From: Platanthera guangdongensis
Taxonomy: Eukaryota > Streptophyta > Magnoliopsida > Asparagales > Orchidaceae
Length of the DNA: 64,000 nucleotides
Assembly: GCA_039583875.1 (NCBI GenBank)
Contig: CM077150.1
Location: 6,107,765 to 6,171,764, forward strand
Direction: 5' to 3'
Translations under genes and position numbers: made by a program
The notes under the pieces: generated by a model
Told to the model about the DNA's origin: nothing
The model's database searches: none
What the model saw: the letters and a program-made list of their open reading frames with translations, nothing else
Shown here: positions 43,201 through 52,947 of the stretch, one piece after another
Layout of the letters: each line of letters opens with the position of its first letter
Position numbering within the stretch: the stretch's first letter is position 1

Positions 43201-46200
43201 ATCTGCTCTGCGGAGGGAACAAAGGACGCTTCAAGAGTCCTTGAACGGATGTGCTCCCTGAAAAAGTGAATATCAACCTCAATATGCTTAGTCCACTCGT
43301 GCAGAACTGAGTCAGAGGCAAGTATGAGAGAGGACTGGTTGTCGCACACAAGAGTCGAGGAACCAAAAGGAGGAGAACCAAGCTCGGTCAAGAGAGTACG
43401 CAGTCAAAGGAGCTCAGTAGCGCCATGGGCCATAGCCCGGTACTCAGCCTCAGCAAACGAGCGGGAGACAACACTCTGCTTCTTGCTCTTCCAGGAAATA
43501 AGATTGCCACCATAGAAAGTGCACATCCCCGAAGTAGAACGTCGATCAGTGATGGAACCAGCATAGTCAGAATTTGTGTAACAGGTGAGACCAAGGGCCG
43601 GAGAAGAACGGTAGCAGAGGCCTAGGCCAGGAGATCCCTTCAAGTAGTGGAGGATCTGAAACACTGCATCTAGGTGAGAAGTCCGGGGAGCATGCATGAA
43701 CTGGCTGACCACACTCACAACAAAGCTAATGTCAGGGTGAGTGTTGGTCAAGTAGATAAGTCTGTCAACAAGACGTAGATATCTGCCCGGTTCAGGGAGA
43801 GGATCGTCAGACTCAGCGTGAAGGCGGTGGTTCGGATCCATGGGTGTAGACACAAGAGAGAACCCAAGAAAACCAATATAACTTAAGAGCTCGAGTGTAT
43901 ACTTACACTGAGACAAAGAGATCTCATGCTGAGATCTGGCAACCTCAATTCCGAGAAAGTACTTCAGAGGCCTCAAATCTTTCACTTCAAAAGCCTTCTG
44001 AAGCACACCCTTGATCTGAAGTATCCCTGAGCTGTCATCACCGGTAAGAATGATATCATCCACATAGACAAGAATAATGACCTTACAACCACGCTCGAGG
44101 AGACTGCTTCAGCTCATACAAGGACTTCTGCAAAAGACAAACACGACCCAAATACTCCCCCTAAAGCTTGTAACCGGGGGGGCGAATCCATATAAACTTC
44201 CTCAGCAAGATCGTCATTGAGGAAGGCATTCTTCACGTCCAGCTGATGAAGAGGCCACCCATGGCAGGCTGCGAGAGAAATAAAAAGACGGACAATATAG
44301 AGCTTGGCCACAAAGGCATAGGTCACGCCGTAATCCCCAAGAATCTGAGTGAAGCCTTTTGCGACAAGGCGGGCCTTGTATCGGTCAAGAGAACCGTCAG
44401 CATTGTACTTGACGGTGAAAACCCAACGACATCCAACAGTCTTCCGACCTGCGGGAAGAGGAACCAAACGCCAGGTGTCAGCCTTTTGTAATGCGGACAT
44501 CTCATCTTTCATGGCCGCCACCCACTCTGGGTGTTGGAATGCCTCTGTCATCTAACTCAGAACTCTGATCTAGTCAGTAGCAGTCAGGAAGGCCTGGTAA
44601 CCCTGGGAAAGACGTTGGTAGGACAGCCACCTCCATTATTTCCACGTCATTGGTTCCACTCTCGATCACCAATCCAAAGCATCTGGCTCTGGAATCTTCA
44701 ATGTCTTGGTCAGCCCACTATTTAGTGAGTATTGTTGTATTGGATTATTATTTTCAACATTTATTTATCGGGTTGAACATCATATTGGTTTGGATATCTC
44801 GTATGGTAGTATTTTGTTATATAAATATTGTGATTTGCAGGACTTTATTTGTCGTGCGCTCTAACTTTGGCCCTCCACACGGAGGAAAGCCTAATCTTGC
44901 TTTTACCTATATAAATTATTTTGCTTTGTCGTGAATTTATCTGCGTGAGATGATTTTAAATTATTATCTAATTTGTGATCTAACCGTCGGATTTGCATAG
45001 CATGTAGGGTTAGATCGCCGATTTTCCCGCCGCCTATAAATCTCGCCCTGCATCACAAAAGGACTGTGGCTATGTTGTATTATAGTTGCCCCCAACATTT
45101 CCTTGACCAGCCTTTCAATTTTCGTCTTCTGAAGGGGTGGATATCTATAAGCCTCAAATTCATATTTATCTTGTCATCTGTCAGGTGTATGTGATGTTCA
45201 TAACCCCTCACTGGAGGCAATTCTTGCGGTTCTCTGAAAAGATCTGTGAACTCCTGCAGCAGGTTACTCACCCCACTCTTCTCTTACTCAGACGGTAAGA
45301 CCTTCACTACTTTCATCTCTTCCTTAAATTGATGGGTAGAGTCCCTTTCTTGAACACACTCCCTCACTCCACAAACCACCATCATTTGGCTATGATGTAT
45401 TATACCTGCCCCCAACATTTCCTTGACCAGCCTTTCAATTTCCATCTTCTGAGTGGGTGGATATCTATAAGGCCTCAAATTCACATTTATCTTGTCATTT
45501 GTCAGGTGTATGTGATGTTCATAACCCCTCACCGGAGGCAATTCTTGTGGTTCTCTGAAAAGATCTGTGAACACCTGCAGCGGGTTACTCACCCCACTCT
45601 TCTCTTCCTCAGACGGTAAGGCCTTCACTACTTTCATCTCTTCCTTAAATTGATGAGTAGAGTCCCCTTCTTAAACACACTCCATCACTTCACAAACCAC
45701 CATCATTTCGATTTGGTCCTTTTTACCAAGCAATTTATGTAACTGATGTTGTTTCATCGGTGTATTCGACCTGTTTTGTTATCCCCGCAGAGAAACTTGT
45801 TTCTCATGACTAGTAAAATTCATCTTAAGATTATGGAAATCCCATTGGATTGTTCCCGATGTGATTAGCCATTGGATACCCAACACTACTTCACAACCCC
45901 CAACAGAAGAACCAACATATCATATGTAAACAACACTCCTTGCATTCGCCATTGAAACCCAGGCACTTTGTGGGCACTTACAATGCTCTTTCCATCAGCA
46001 ATCGATACATTAAAGGTGGGTATCTGGACAAGGAGGCACCCAAGACGTTTCGCTGCCTTGACATCTATGAAATTATGTTGCTTCCTGAATCAAATAACAC
46101 ACTAATTGGCTGGCCTTGATAAGAAGCTGTGACTTTCATTGTATAAAAGTGATTAATCCCGGAGATAGCCTGCACAGACGCTTGGGGTATGACCGTCTCA

Positions 46201-48888
46201 GTAGAGGAATCATCAATCACAGGAAGATCAGGAGCGTCTTCCTCACATTTATACTCTTCCGCCTCAGACGGTAATTCCTAAGCATATGAGTGTTGTCGTT
46301 CCAAACATCTATGGTCCGGAGTATATTTTTCTGGACACAAAAAACATAAACATCTGCTCCTCTTGTCTTCCATTTCCGTCGACGTAAACTTGCATCAATC
46401 CCGGAAAGAATTAGAGGCCTTCACATCCACCAGATCTCTCCCCTGTTTTTCCACCTGTGGTAATGTCGCTGGGAGCAATTTATTTCCCTTACCAGTGCCA
46501 CTAAATGGAATTCCTCCTCGGCGCTGTTGATACAAGATTTGTTTTTCTTGAATTCTAGCCAAATGGAAAACCTCCTGCACCGTCTGGGGACAAAACATCC
46601 GAACAGCAAATCCAATATCCTCATGAAGTCTGACCAGACATAAACTCACTGCATGAGCTTTCGGAATAAGAACTCTAAGCAACAAAAGATCAAATTCATC
46701 CAAATACTGTTGGGCTGATCCAAATCGATGCTGCACCGCCGCAGAAAATTCCTCCCAACCAGGCCACTGAGATGTGAGGCGTGATTTCATAAAAGCTTGG
46801 TGCCAGAAAAATGCTTTGCCTTCCATGTGCACGGCGGCCACCTTGGCCTTCAACTCTTCTGGTGTACCGTCAAAATCAAAGAATTGCTCACTTTTATAAA
46901 GCCATTCGAACGCTGTCGTGCCATCAAATCGCGGAAAATCAATACGAGAAAATTTAGTAGAGGGCTGATACGCCATGGAAGAAGAAGGGCGAACTGCTGC
47001 AGACAAAAATGATGATGTTTTGCCATTGATCTCAACTATTCTAGTAGATCGAAGATCTTGAATCACTTCTCGAAACTCCTCCACTGTACGATTCTCTTGA
47101 TCTTGCAAGGATTGTAAGGTTTTAGCCATGGCAGCTTGAGATTGTTGGATCTGCTCCATTTCCAACAATGAATCACGAGATCGCGTTCCTTCCGCCACCA
47201 TCATGCCAAAGCCCAGGTCGAAGCATTGATACCAGTGTAGCATTGATACCAGTGTTACGGCCTATTGAAGAATAGATCCAGAGATCCAATTCATATCACA
47301 AAACCAACAGAGGAATGATGATTGCAACTAAGGACAATTACCTGAACAGATTGCTAATCCTCTCAGCTCCCGCAAGCTGGACGAAATAGGAATACTGCAG
47401 ATTTTTCACACCCTAAAAACATATACATGAAAATATAAAGAAAAACGAGCTTGACGCGATCACGGACTTCAAAGGTCCATCCGAAGATCCAAAAATATCG
47501 CCCTAGTCAATTCCCTTAATGTTGCATCAATGATCTCTATCAGTAGTAGGTGCAAGAAATTCATGTTCTAAAGTAATAAATAGTTAATGTACGAGGATGA
47601 AATGTGCTTTTAAGAATATAGTAAAATATAAATAATATAAGGCTAATAATGATAACAGTAAAGGACTAAAGGTGAAAGCCTTGCAAATAGGGTAGCAAAT
47701 AACACAAAACTAGTGGAACATATAGCCCGAGATGGCTCTTTCCGTAAAGTTTGTGACAAATACTCGCGGCTATAGTTTGACATCATAGACCATTTTTGCC
47801 TCCTCTAGATTTAAATCCCGGTTCACACATGCATACAACCCAGATTATTTTTTTGTTGTAAGACAGTTTGATATGTAGTAACAACTTCAAGTAGACCATT
47901 TGTAACCAAAGTTTCTGTGCAAACAATTGTAAATAAAATAACTTCAACATGAAAAGCACAGTATGAGAATTTGAAAAGATCAGCATGGAGTGAATATGAA
48001 GAAGTTATAAGAAAATAAGGAAACGTTCCATGAAAATATAGTTCAAACTCTGAGATTCAAATATGATGTTTCCATGGACGGGTCCATATATTTTTTCCAT
48101 TTATAAACACATTATAAAACCAAACACAAGAACACTGAATAAAGGAGTGGCAAACCATTTACAACAACATTCAAGCCTTTATCCCACAGTAGTGGGGTCG
48201 GCTATATGGATCCTTTGTCACCATTGTCACATTGTGCCCTATCTTCAGTCATAATTTCATCAATGCTTAAGTACATCATGTCTTTCCTTATAGTTTAATT
48301 CCAAGTCTTTATTGGTCTATCCCTCCCCATTTTAACATGCCTAGTGACTAAACTCTCACAACCCCTAACAAGTGCCTCCAATGATCTTCTTTGTACATGT
48401 CCAAACCATCTTAGTCGAGCTTCTCACAAAATATGCAAATGTTAGAGCTAAATAAATAAAAATGTCATTTATTTACATTTCTGTAATATAGTAGATTTTA
48501 GTGTACTCAAAACCATTGCAAAATATGCTAGAATGACTAATCCTTAAAGATGGTAACTAACATATTTTACTAGCTAAAGACCAAGCCAGCAATGATGAGC
48601 ATGCAAGCCACACATAATTGTACAAATAAGCTAATGAAACTTATCATTTAAGAGATGAAAAAATGTACCTTCTGGTGATGCACACTATTAAGTAGGAAAG
48701 CATAATCGTGAGCAAGATTCAATTTTTGCCGAACTTCAGATGGATTTGATAGCTTAGCATTTTCTCTGAACTCTTTGATAATGAAATCCCTGAAATGCCC
48801 ATTGCTTCCACCTTTTGCCGATGTGTTTCTCAACAGCTTTGAGAAGTTTTCGATAGATATTCTGAGTTTGCGTAGCCTTGGAACTCAT
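31256..48888 (-). CDS. LYR-motif (complex 1 LYR) protein gene with a 17.3-kb intron
   Basis: Exon 1 runs 48,888-48,669 ([20 protein letters not shown] ... NSVHHQK, donor AAG/GTACAT). Exon 2 runs 31,369-31,256 (acceptor [28 protein letters not shown] ... LPQVYQP, stop). They join in phase 0. Together they give about 110 residues, the usual size of small plant LYR proteins of the At1g76065 type, with IYRK as the LYR-type tripeptide region. LYR proteins act in mitochondria as assembly or acyl-carrier-binding adaptors for Fe-S and respiratory complexes; the exact partner is unknown. Oddities: exon 1 has one extra A in the run GGCAAAAGG (about 48,815), shifting the frame; removing it restores it, so it is either a real lesion or a homopolymer error. 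The intron (31,370-48,668) is filled with transposons on both strands. Confidence 0.82.
31500..31694. mobile_element. Tourist-like MITE
   Basis: GGCTCCGTTTGGAGC ... CTGTGCCAAACAGAGCC with the duplication TTA (31,497-31,499 and 31,695-31,697). It lies at the 3' edge of the large LYR-gene intron. Confidence 0.8.
32150..33645 (+). mobile_element. RTE-type LINE remnant (reverse transcriptase region)
   Basis: Frames across the region read [69 protein letters not shown] (the YADD box as FADD) and [15 protein letters not shown], in RTE-clade order. Stops and frameshifts (for example near 32,687 and 33,213) break it. The end GGGATAAAGGCTTGAG near 33,640 is the usual plant RTE 3' end. 5'-truncated, no endonuclease domain seen; inactive. 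Confidence 0.85.
33764..34039 (-). other. Uncharacterised 91-codon frame
   Basis: Starts [20 protein letters not shown] with charged, gene-like composition and lies inside the LYR-gene intron. I recognise no family and see no clear splice sites. May be an exon remnant or chance. Confidence 0.2.
34069..34125 (-). mobile_element. RTE LINE, 3' part (split by the 7.8-kb element)
   Basis: CCTTTGTCGTCATTGTGTCCAATC ... TACAT aligns with the RTE fragment near 48,218-48,275. Its continuation resumes at 41,924 after the LTR element, with TACAT duplicated. Confidence 0.7.
34126..35799 (-). repeat. 3' LTR of the 7.8-kb element
   Basis: 1,674 bp; about twenty substitutions and a few indels from its partner. 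Contains an AT-rich (TA)-like stretch near 35,545-35,660 and a TTCAAGCTC-type boundary to the polypurine tract. Confidence 0.9.
36410..37466 (-). repeat. 86-bp satellite array
   Basis: Ten exact-length units from 36,607 to 37,466, preceded by about two diverged copies. Read on the minus strand each unit contains CCAGGCTCCCAT-CTAGCTGGCAGGGC followed by CACTCGGTGG, recognisably the same core as the 147-bp repeat of the Tat element. Units carry distinguishing variants (ACCCCTCC/ACACCTCC; AGCATAC/AGCCTAC) that repeat with a three-unit period. The open frames of 78 codons in each unit are artefacts. Confidence 0.93.
38236..38319 (-). other. Possible exon inside the 7.8-kb element
   Basis: Minus strand reads [20 protein letters not shown] and continues YLIAESLEA into a possible donor (GGCAAGTATT). 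Looks like a first coding exon with a hydrophobic helix; family unknown. Confidence 0.3.
39602..39822 (+). pseudogene. CRTISO-like FAD oxidase fragment
   Basis: Reads [20 protein letters not shown], then [20 protein letters not shown] and SQANPLAQ before a stop. The GSGIGGL dinucleotide-binding loop and the GGAAxS and GPSxFSG motifs match the N-terminus of carotenoid isomerase-like flavoproteins. A stop codon precedes the first residue and the rest of the roughly 550-residue protein is missing. It is antisense to the LTR element that contains it. A captured first-exon fragment. Confidence 0.75.
40054..40230 (-). pseudogene. Possible N-terminal gag stub of the 7.8-kb element
   Basis: After the primer-site region the minus strand encodes [20 protein letters not shown] and a short continuation to a stop. 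Position equals the gag start of the Tat element but no similarity is evident, so this is positional inference. Confidence 0.25.
40254..41923 (-). repeat. 5' LTR of the 7.8-kb element
   Basis: 1,670-bp partner of 34,126-35,799, followed by TACAT. Confidence 0.9.
41924..42913 (-). mobile_element. RTE LINE, 5' part (split by the 7.8-kb element)
   Basis: Minus-strand frames read [38 protein letters not shown] and APIVEKM, closely matching the LINE at 32,150. Frameshifts and stops throughout. Homology to the first LINE stops near 42,913, where copia LTR-like DNA follows. Confidence 0.8.
42960..43099 (-). repeat. Partial copia LTR
   Basis: On the minus strand, GAGGGGGAGTA (polypurine tract) leads into TTGACGTGTTATTTCAG ... 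TCTTTTTTCTCTCAT. Position after RNase H fits a 3' LTR; no partner found and the far boundary is approximate. Confidence 0.5.
43100..44560 (-). pseudogene. Truncated copia RT-RNase H
   Basis: Starts near 44,551 with [18 protein letters not shown] (RT N-terminus), through [17 protein letters not shown] and, after a frame change near 44,100, [13 protein letters not shown] (YVDD region) and [18 protein letters not shown]. RNase H follows ([31 protein letters not shown], then a nonsense codon near 43,404, then [15 protein letters not shown]). Gag, protease and integrase are missing. A 5'-truncated, dead fragment of a different copia lineage from those at 24.5 and 52.4 kb. Confidence 0.85.
44561..45070. 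other. Unassigned DNA between two truncated elements
   Basis: Holds GCCTATAAATCTCGCC near 45,031, a TATA-like motif, and AACCGTCGGATTTGC. It may be LTR sequence of either neighbour, but no partner is present. Confidence 0.3.
45071..45710 (-). repeat. 320-bp tandem duplication within gypsy RT
   Basis: GTATTATA-GTTGCCCCCAACATTTCC recurs 320 bp later (t45,071 aligns with t45,391) with modest divergence. Each copy encodes [20 protein letters not shown] and the start of RT. The duplication sits inside the coding region and kills it. Confidence 0.85.
46395..47243 (-). CDS. Gypsy Gag (remnant frame)
   Basis: An open 282-codon frame with the retrotransposon gag domain ([55 protein letters not shown]). 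The likely start is [20 protein letters not shown] (near 47,203) just after the primer-site-like repeat. The frame closes before the knuckle, so it is cut off from protease and RT. May still be translatable, but the element cannot move by itself. Confidence 0.7.
   Translation of the reverse strand: MLHWYQCFDLGFGMMVAEGTRSRDSLLEMEQIQQSQAAMAKTLQSLQDQENRTVEEFREVIQDLRSTRIVEINGKTSSFLSAAVRPSSSMAYQPSTKFSRIDFPRFDGTTAFEWLYKSEQFFDFDGTPEELKAKVAAVHMEGKAFFWHQAFMKSRLTSQWPGWEEFSAAVQHRFGSAQQYLDEFDLLLLRVLIPKAHAVSLCLVRLHEDIGFAVRMFCPQTVQEVFHLARIQEKQILYQQRRGGIPFSGTGKGNKLLPATLPQVEKQGRDLVDVKASNSFRD
47255..48157. other. AT-rich DNA, possible LTR remnant at its left
   Basis: 47,255-about 47,520 is where the gypsy 5' LTR should lie (minus strand ends ...AGGCCGTAACA before TGGTATCAATGC). 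I have no second copy to define it. The rest shows nothing. Confidence 0.3.
48158..48430 (-). mobile_element. RTE LINE 3'-end fragment
   Basis: CAAGCCTTTATCCCACAGTAG-TGGGGTCGGC on plus is the reverse complement of the usual plant RTE 3' end (CCGACCCCACT...GGGATAAAGGCTTG). It aligns with the 3' parts of the LINEs at 33.3-33.6 kb and 41.9-42.1 kb. About 270 bp remain. Confidence 0.8.
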
Positions 48889-48900
48889 TAATTTTGTTTT
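48889..48900 (-). promoter_or_regulatory. 5' UTR start of LYR coding exon, with upstream acceptor
   Basis: Minus strand TTATCCAG precedes AAAACAAAATTA and the ATG at 48,888, so the coding exon probably starts at 48,900 after a 5'-UTR intron. Confidence 0.5.
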
Positions 48901-49392
48901 CTGGATAACATTGTGGGGGCGGAAATAGTCAGTTTTACATGTCAAAAATAATCAACTAAACTAAGATACATGTCCATAATAATACATGACAGCTAAAATA
49001 AAATCATGGCAGCCAAATCCAACATCACACTAATAGCTATTAGAACAGAAAAGAAATCTTAAGTAAGTATTCAAAAGACCTTTTAGATACATTATATGCA
49101 CTATTATGTTTTCCAACAAAATTTACAAATATTATTTGATCTTTTCAATATCTAAATTCACGATTTACAAAAGTAAGATGACAATAATCTTATGGGAAAA
49201 TATAAAAAATCCAATATCTTTATATTGTCAATGCTCTAACCAACTCATAAATTCACCAAACCATTTGGGAGATTTGGGAGTGGCTTTATAGCAAGTGCAA
49301 TCAATGTTTGATTGTCAAAGTCATGCATCACTTTTCAATTATCAAAGAAATACAGCAATATGCATTGCATAGGGGAAAAATCCAGAGAAATA

Positions 49393-49516
49393 GGCTCCGT
49401 TTGACTGGGCGTTTTTGCTCCGGTGAGTTTGGGCAAAAACTCCGTCATCATAGAATGTATGTTTGGCGTGCCAACAAGTACCTTAGGTGACCGCCACCAC
49501 CATGCCAAACGGATCC
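49393..49516. mobile_element. Tourist-like MITE in the 5'-UTR intron of the LYR gene
   Basis: GGCTCCGTTTGACTGGG ... CATGCCAAACGGATCC flanked by ATA (49,390-49,392 and 49,517-49,519). Confidence 0.75.
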
Positions 49517-49720
49517 ATAGTAATCATCCACGGACAAGTCTAGAACAAGAGGATGATCTCTGCTTGGGAAGGGATGACGATAAGGATGAGGCAGTACGGT
49601 GACGACTGACGCGGTTTACATTACAGTGGCGGGAAGTCTACAACAAGAGCTGGCAAGAAGAAGAAGAAGAACGCCGGCAGCAAGGCGGCGCGGCAAGAAA
49701 CAGATGAATAGGTCGATTAC

Positions 49721-49980
49721 CGGAGGCAGCGCCGCGTCGAGGGGAGTGCTCGCGGCGAATCCGGCGTCGGATTGAGCAACAATGTTGAAATCTCGTGAAG
49801 GAAGGAGGTAGGGCAAAAACCCGTGGGAGGTTGGAGGAATTTTTCCGCTCGAAACTTTTCCAAAATTATTAACGTATAGAAGCTTGGAATTACATGAGGA
49901 CTTGGAATTACATGCGGGCCCATACATTTTGATGTTTGACATACACTTTTACGCAGAGCCACATATTTGTGACTTCTCAT
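49721..49980 (-). other. Putative non-coding first exon of the LYR gene
   Basis: A GC-rich block on the minus strand ends GCGCTGCCTCCG/GTAATCG, a strong donor at 49,720. Joining it to the acceptor at 48,901 would remove an 820-nt intron holding the MITE. Start undefined; the promoter would lie around 50 kb. Confidence 0.4.
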
Positions 49981-50563
49981 TGATCTCGATTCTATCTGGA
50001 TTTTGGACGAAAAAATTACGACGGAGGTAGAGAAGTTCGAAGCCCGCTGGTAAATTCACCCTTCACAATTCAGTCATATTTTTCGATTCTAACCCAAGAT
50101 TGTATTAGCAAACCTACTTTCATGTGATGCCGTTTTTTATCCTAAAAATTTACTACTAGCAAACCATTCGGTTACACCATTCGGTGCATTCTTCCCGCTG
50201 TCCTCTACTCTCGAGATTCCAGGGCAGCCCACCGATGACCTGCTCGCATGATTGATGAAGTTAGGGTTTCTTCGATAAAATAATAAGCTTCTCAATTTCT
50301 ATATTCATTTTTGCGTTTTTTTGGACGACTTCATCCCTTTATTTTCTGCTAGGGTTCTCGACGAGATCCCTTCTAGGAGACGATAACAATGGATTCATCC
50401 TCCTTCCTCTTTGATTTCGACGTGGAAAAATTCTCGTGAAGTAACGTTGGTTTTGCGTGCCCCAACAGTGTTCGTTTTGGTTTGGTTTTGGTATTTCTGG
50501 CTGCTAGTTTGTGTTTTTTTTGTGTATTGGTATTTCCTGGAAGAAGGTTTTCAGCAAGCTTGA

Positions 50564-50782
50564 GGCTATATTTGGTTTGGCGATGACGGTTGCAGCCGGC
50601 AGGTCGAAACATGACTTTAAAACCGGAGGGGAGAGGCGGGAGTCGAAACAGAGCGGATCGAGACCGTTTTCTCCTTGCTGCGGGTTGAAACGGAGCAAAC
50701 GCCGCCAGAGAGCTTTTGTTTATCCGCCGTCCGGCGGCATTTGACCCAAATGGCCGGTGAAAACACCGCACCAAACAAAGCC
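50564..50782. mobile_element. Tourist-like MITE
   Basis: GGCTATATTTGGTTTGG ... CACCAAACAAAGCC with duplication TGA (50,561-50,563 and 50,783-50,785). The interior GCGGCATTTGACCC resembles the MITE at 594. Confidence 0.75.
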
Positions 50783-50785
50783 TGA

Positions 50786-51429
50786 ACCTTCAAGCTAGGT
50801 TGGATGCTCTATTGTCTAACAGGAGACTCTCTACTTCCATGGCTTTGATTTCTTCCTAACTTTAATACTTCCAAGGGAAAATACCCTTCACAAGAGAAAT
50901 ATTTTGACACTTAAAGAAAATTTAGAGTACTTATATTTAAATTTTTTTTAATTGGAAATAAATCATGCAATGTTACTGTAAATATTATTTAAAAACAAAT
51001 GAATGAAGGAATGCAAATTATTCTATAATTTAATATTTTTTGAAAAATTGATGATTTGCTGATAACAATAAAATTTTTAAATAATCATTTTCAAAAATAA
51101 TGATTTGCTATTAGTAATAGTTAACTAGCAACAAAAATAAGTTTACTAATAACAATATCCTTAATTAAATATATTGAGTTATTACAAAAAAAATTATTTA
51201 TCATTATATTATTATATATATATATATATTAAAGAAATTCATTTTTTTATTTTATCCATATAATTTCATCCTAATTACATATTTTTTTTACCATTATTAT
51301 TAAACATGATAATAAAATAAATATAAGTACAGAAAAAAAATAAAGATCTCAAATAATATCATTGAAATACAAAACATAATTTTAAAATATTAGAACATAT
51401 ATAATTAAGTATGGTTATAATTAATTTAA
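50786..51429. other. AT-rich non-genic DNA
   Basis: Very AT-rich with a short TA run near 51,216; nothing else seen. Confidence 0.6.
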
Positions 51430-52008
51430 GCTTCATTTGGTGTGGTTTATTTGCTCCGCCGTTATCGGGTATTTGTTGTAATATGTGAAGCAAAAATGAT
51501 TTTGTATGGAGGCATCGAACGACAAACGGGTACTATCCCTATGCGCATACGCATCCGGGCATGTGGCAATCGGATGGTGGGTCTCAAGGATGATTTCCGC
51601 AGACGCAAAATCTACCATGTTCTTACCCAAGCATAAAAACTCGTTAACTAATACCGAGCTTTATGAACATTATGGGTTTCTTAACAATTACTCGTCATCG
51701 GTCAACTTAGGGTTTTCGACGCAAAACATCAAGCTTTCATGTTATTACATTGGAAAAAACAACTTATATGGTTCTACAATGTAATAAATTTTCAACCCAT
51801 CCTCCTTGCTTTGTAAAACATTGGTTCCGGCGATAGCGGTCGTGAGTGTGGTGGTTATGAATCGTCATTCGTGAACGTCTGACGTCAATCCTCACCTAGT
51901 TTTCTTTTCTTGTGACGGTCACAAGAATTGTCATGTCAAACATATGTTTTACGACGGCCCGTTTTTGTCAAAACTCATCGGAGCAAAAATGTCCCACCAA
52001 ACAAACCC
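51430..52008. mobile_element. Long Tourist-like MITE
   Basis: GCTTCATTTGGTGTGG ... CCCACCAAACAAACCC with duplication TAA (51,427-51,429 and 52,009-52,011). 579 bp; it contains GGTTATGAATCGTCATTCGTG, the module seen in the MITE at 21,160. Confidence 0.65.
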
Positions 52009-52227
52009 TAAATCTAAACATTCTCATTTTTCTCAAGCACAATTTGTCCAGCACTCAGTTTTTTTACTGTAACATTCAGAAAACAGGATCAGTAAAACAT
52101 GTTGGTGTAACCACAATGCTGCAAGATTTACTGCAGAATCTTCATAATATTCTAATATTGCATAACATTCAAGTACTTTTTCATTTTAAGTTAACCAAGC
52201 AACTTTAACTGCAATAATCATTCTTCA

Positions 52228-52380
52228 GCTCCATTTGGCACAGTAGTGAACGCGGTGGTTATGAATTGTCGTTCGTGAACGCAACGCTCGACCTCGGCTA
52301 AGAAACTTCATCCACTTTTTTGTTCAAAACTAATTTTCTTTTTTGATGACAGTCATAACCAATGTCTAAGCCAAACATAT
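52228..52380. mobile_element. Partial Tourist-like MITE
   Basis: AGCTCCATTTGGCACAG then GCGGTGGTTATGAATTGTCG, ending near TAAGCCAAACATA. The right terminus is degenerate or missing close to the copia insertion at 52,416. Confidence 0.45.
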
Positions 52381-52415
52381 TTCTATACTTAAATGCATTG
52401 CACCTCTATGGAATT

Positions 52416-52808
52416 TATTGAAGCATACTCCAAGCAACTTGTACCTCCCCCGCATGCTGGAAGGAGTGAACTCTACAGAACGGCCAACAGGAGATGAGAA
52501 TACTGAGCCAACCCTTGCCGACCTGCATAGAAAAGATAACCAAGATAAGTAGCCGCCCTTTTTTAATAGCTTTTGGCCCATACCTGGTATGGGCATCTTG
52601 GTGGACTTTTGGAGCTCCTTTTATTCATGTTTTGTAACTTGAACTATGATGGTTGTATAAGTGCTTGTGCTGCCTCCAGTATGTGATTTAGAGGCTTCTT
52701 TCTTCCTTCTCCAAGCTGTAGGTTTATTTCCCTGTTTTCCCTCTGGTTTCTTGATGGAGTGTTGATGAAATAAAGTGTGTCGGTTCCAATCCTCTTTACT
52801 TTTCTACA
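52416..52808 (+). repeat. 5' LTR of the 52-kb copia
   Basis: 393 bp; contains CCCATACCTGGTATGGG, a perfect 8-bp-armed hairpin near 52,577. Confidence 0.92.
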
Positions 52809-52947
52809 TGGTATCAGAGGGAGGTTGGTGCTTGGGTGTCATCTGCCATCAGAAGCTTGAGGAGTGTGGTGTCAGCATCTAGCATTCATCTGTTCTGTTT
52901 TTTTTTTCACTCACCTGTGTGCCATCTCTTCCTCGTGTGATCCTCAT

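Larger units (their letters stand above)
45071..47253 (-). mobile_element. Truncated Ty3/gypsy element (gag, protease, start of RT)
   Basis: Minus strand: a primer-site-like TGGTATCAATGC near 47,240 (present twice as a direct repeat), gag 47,243-46,395, a zinc knuckle [14 protein letters not shown] near 46,330, protease LFDSGS near 46,090, then the RT N-terminal region duplicated at 45,071-45,710. No RT catalytic core, integrase or right-hand LTR. Resembles the chromovirus type at 58,332. Confidence 0.8.
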
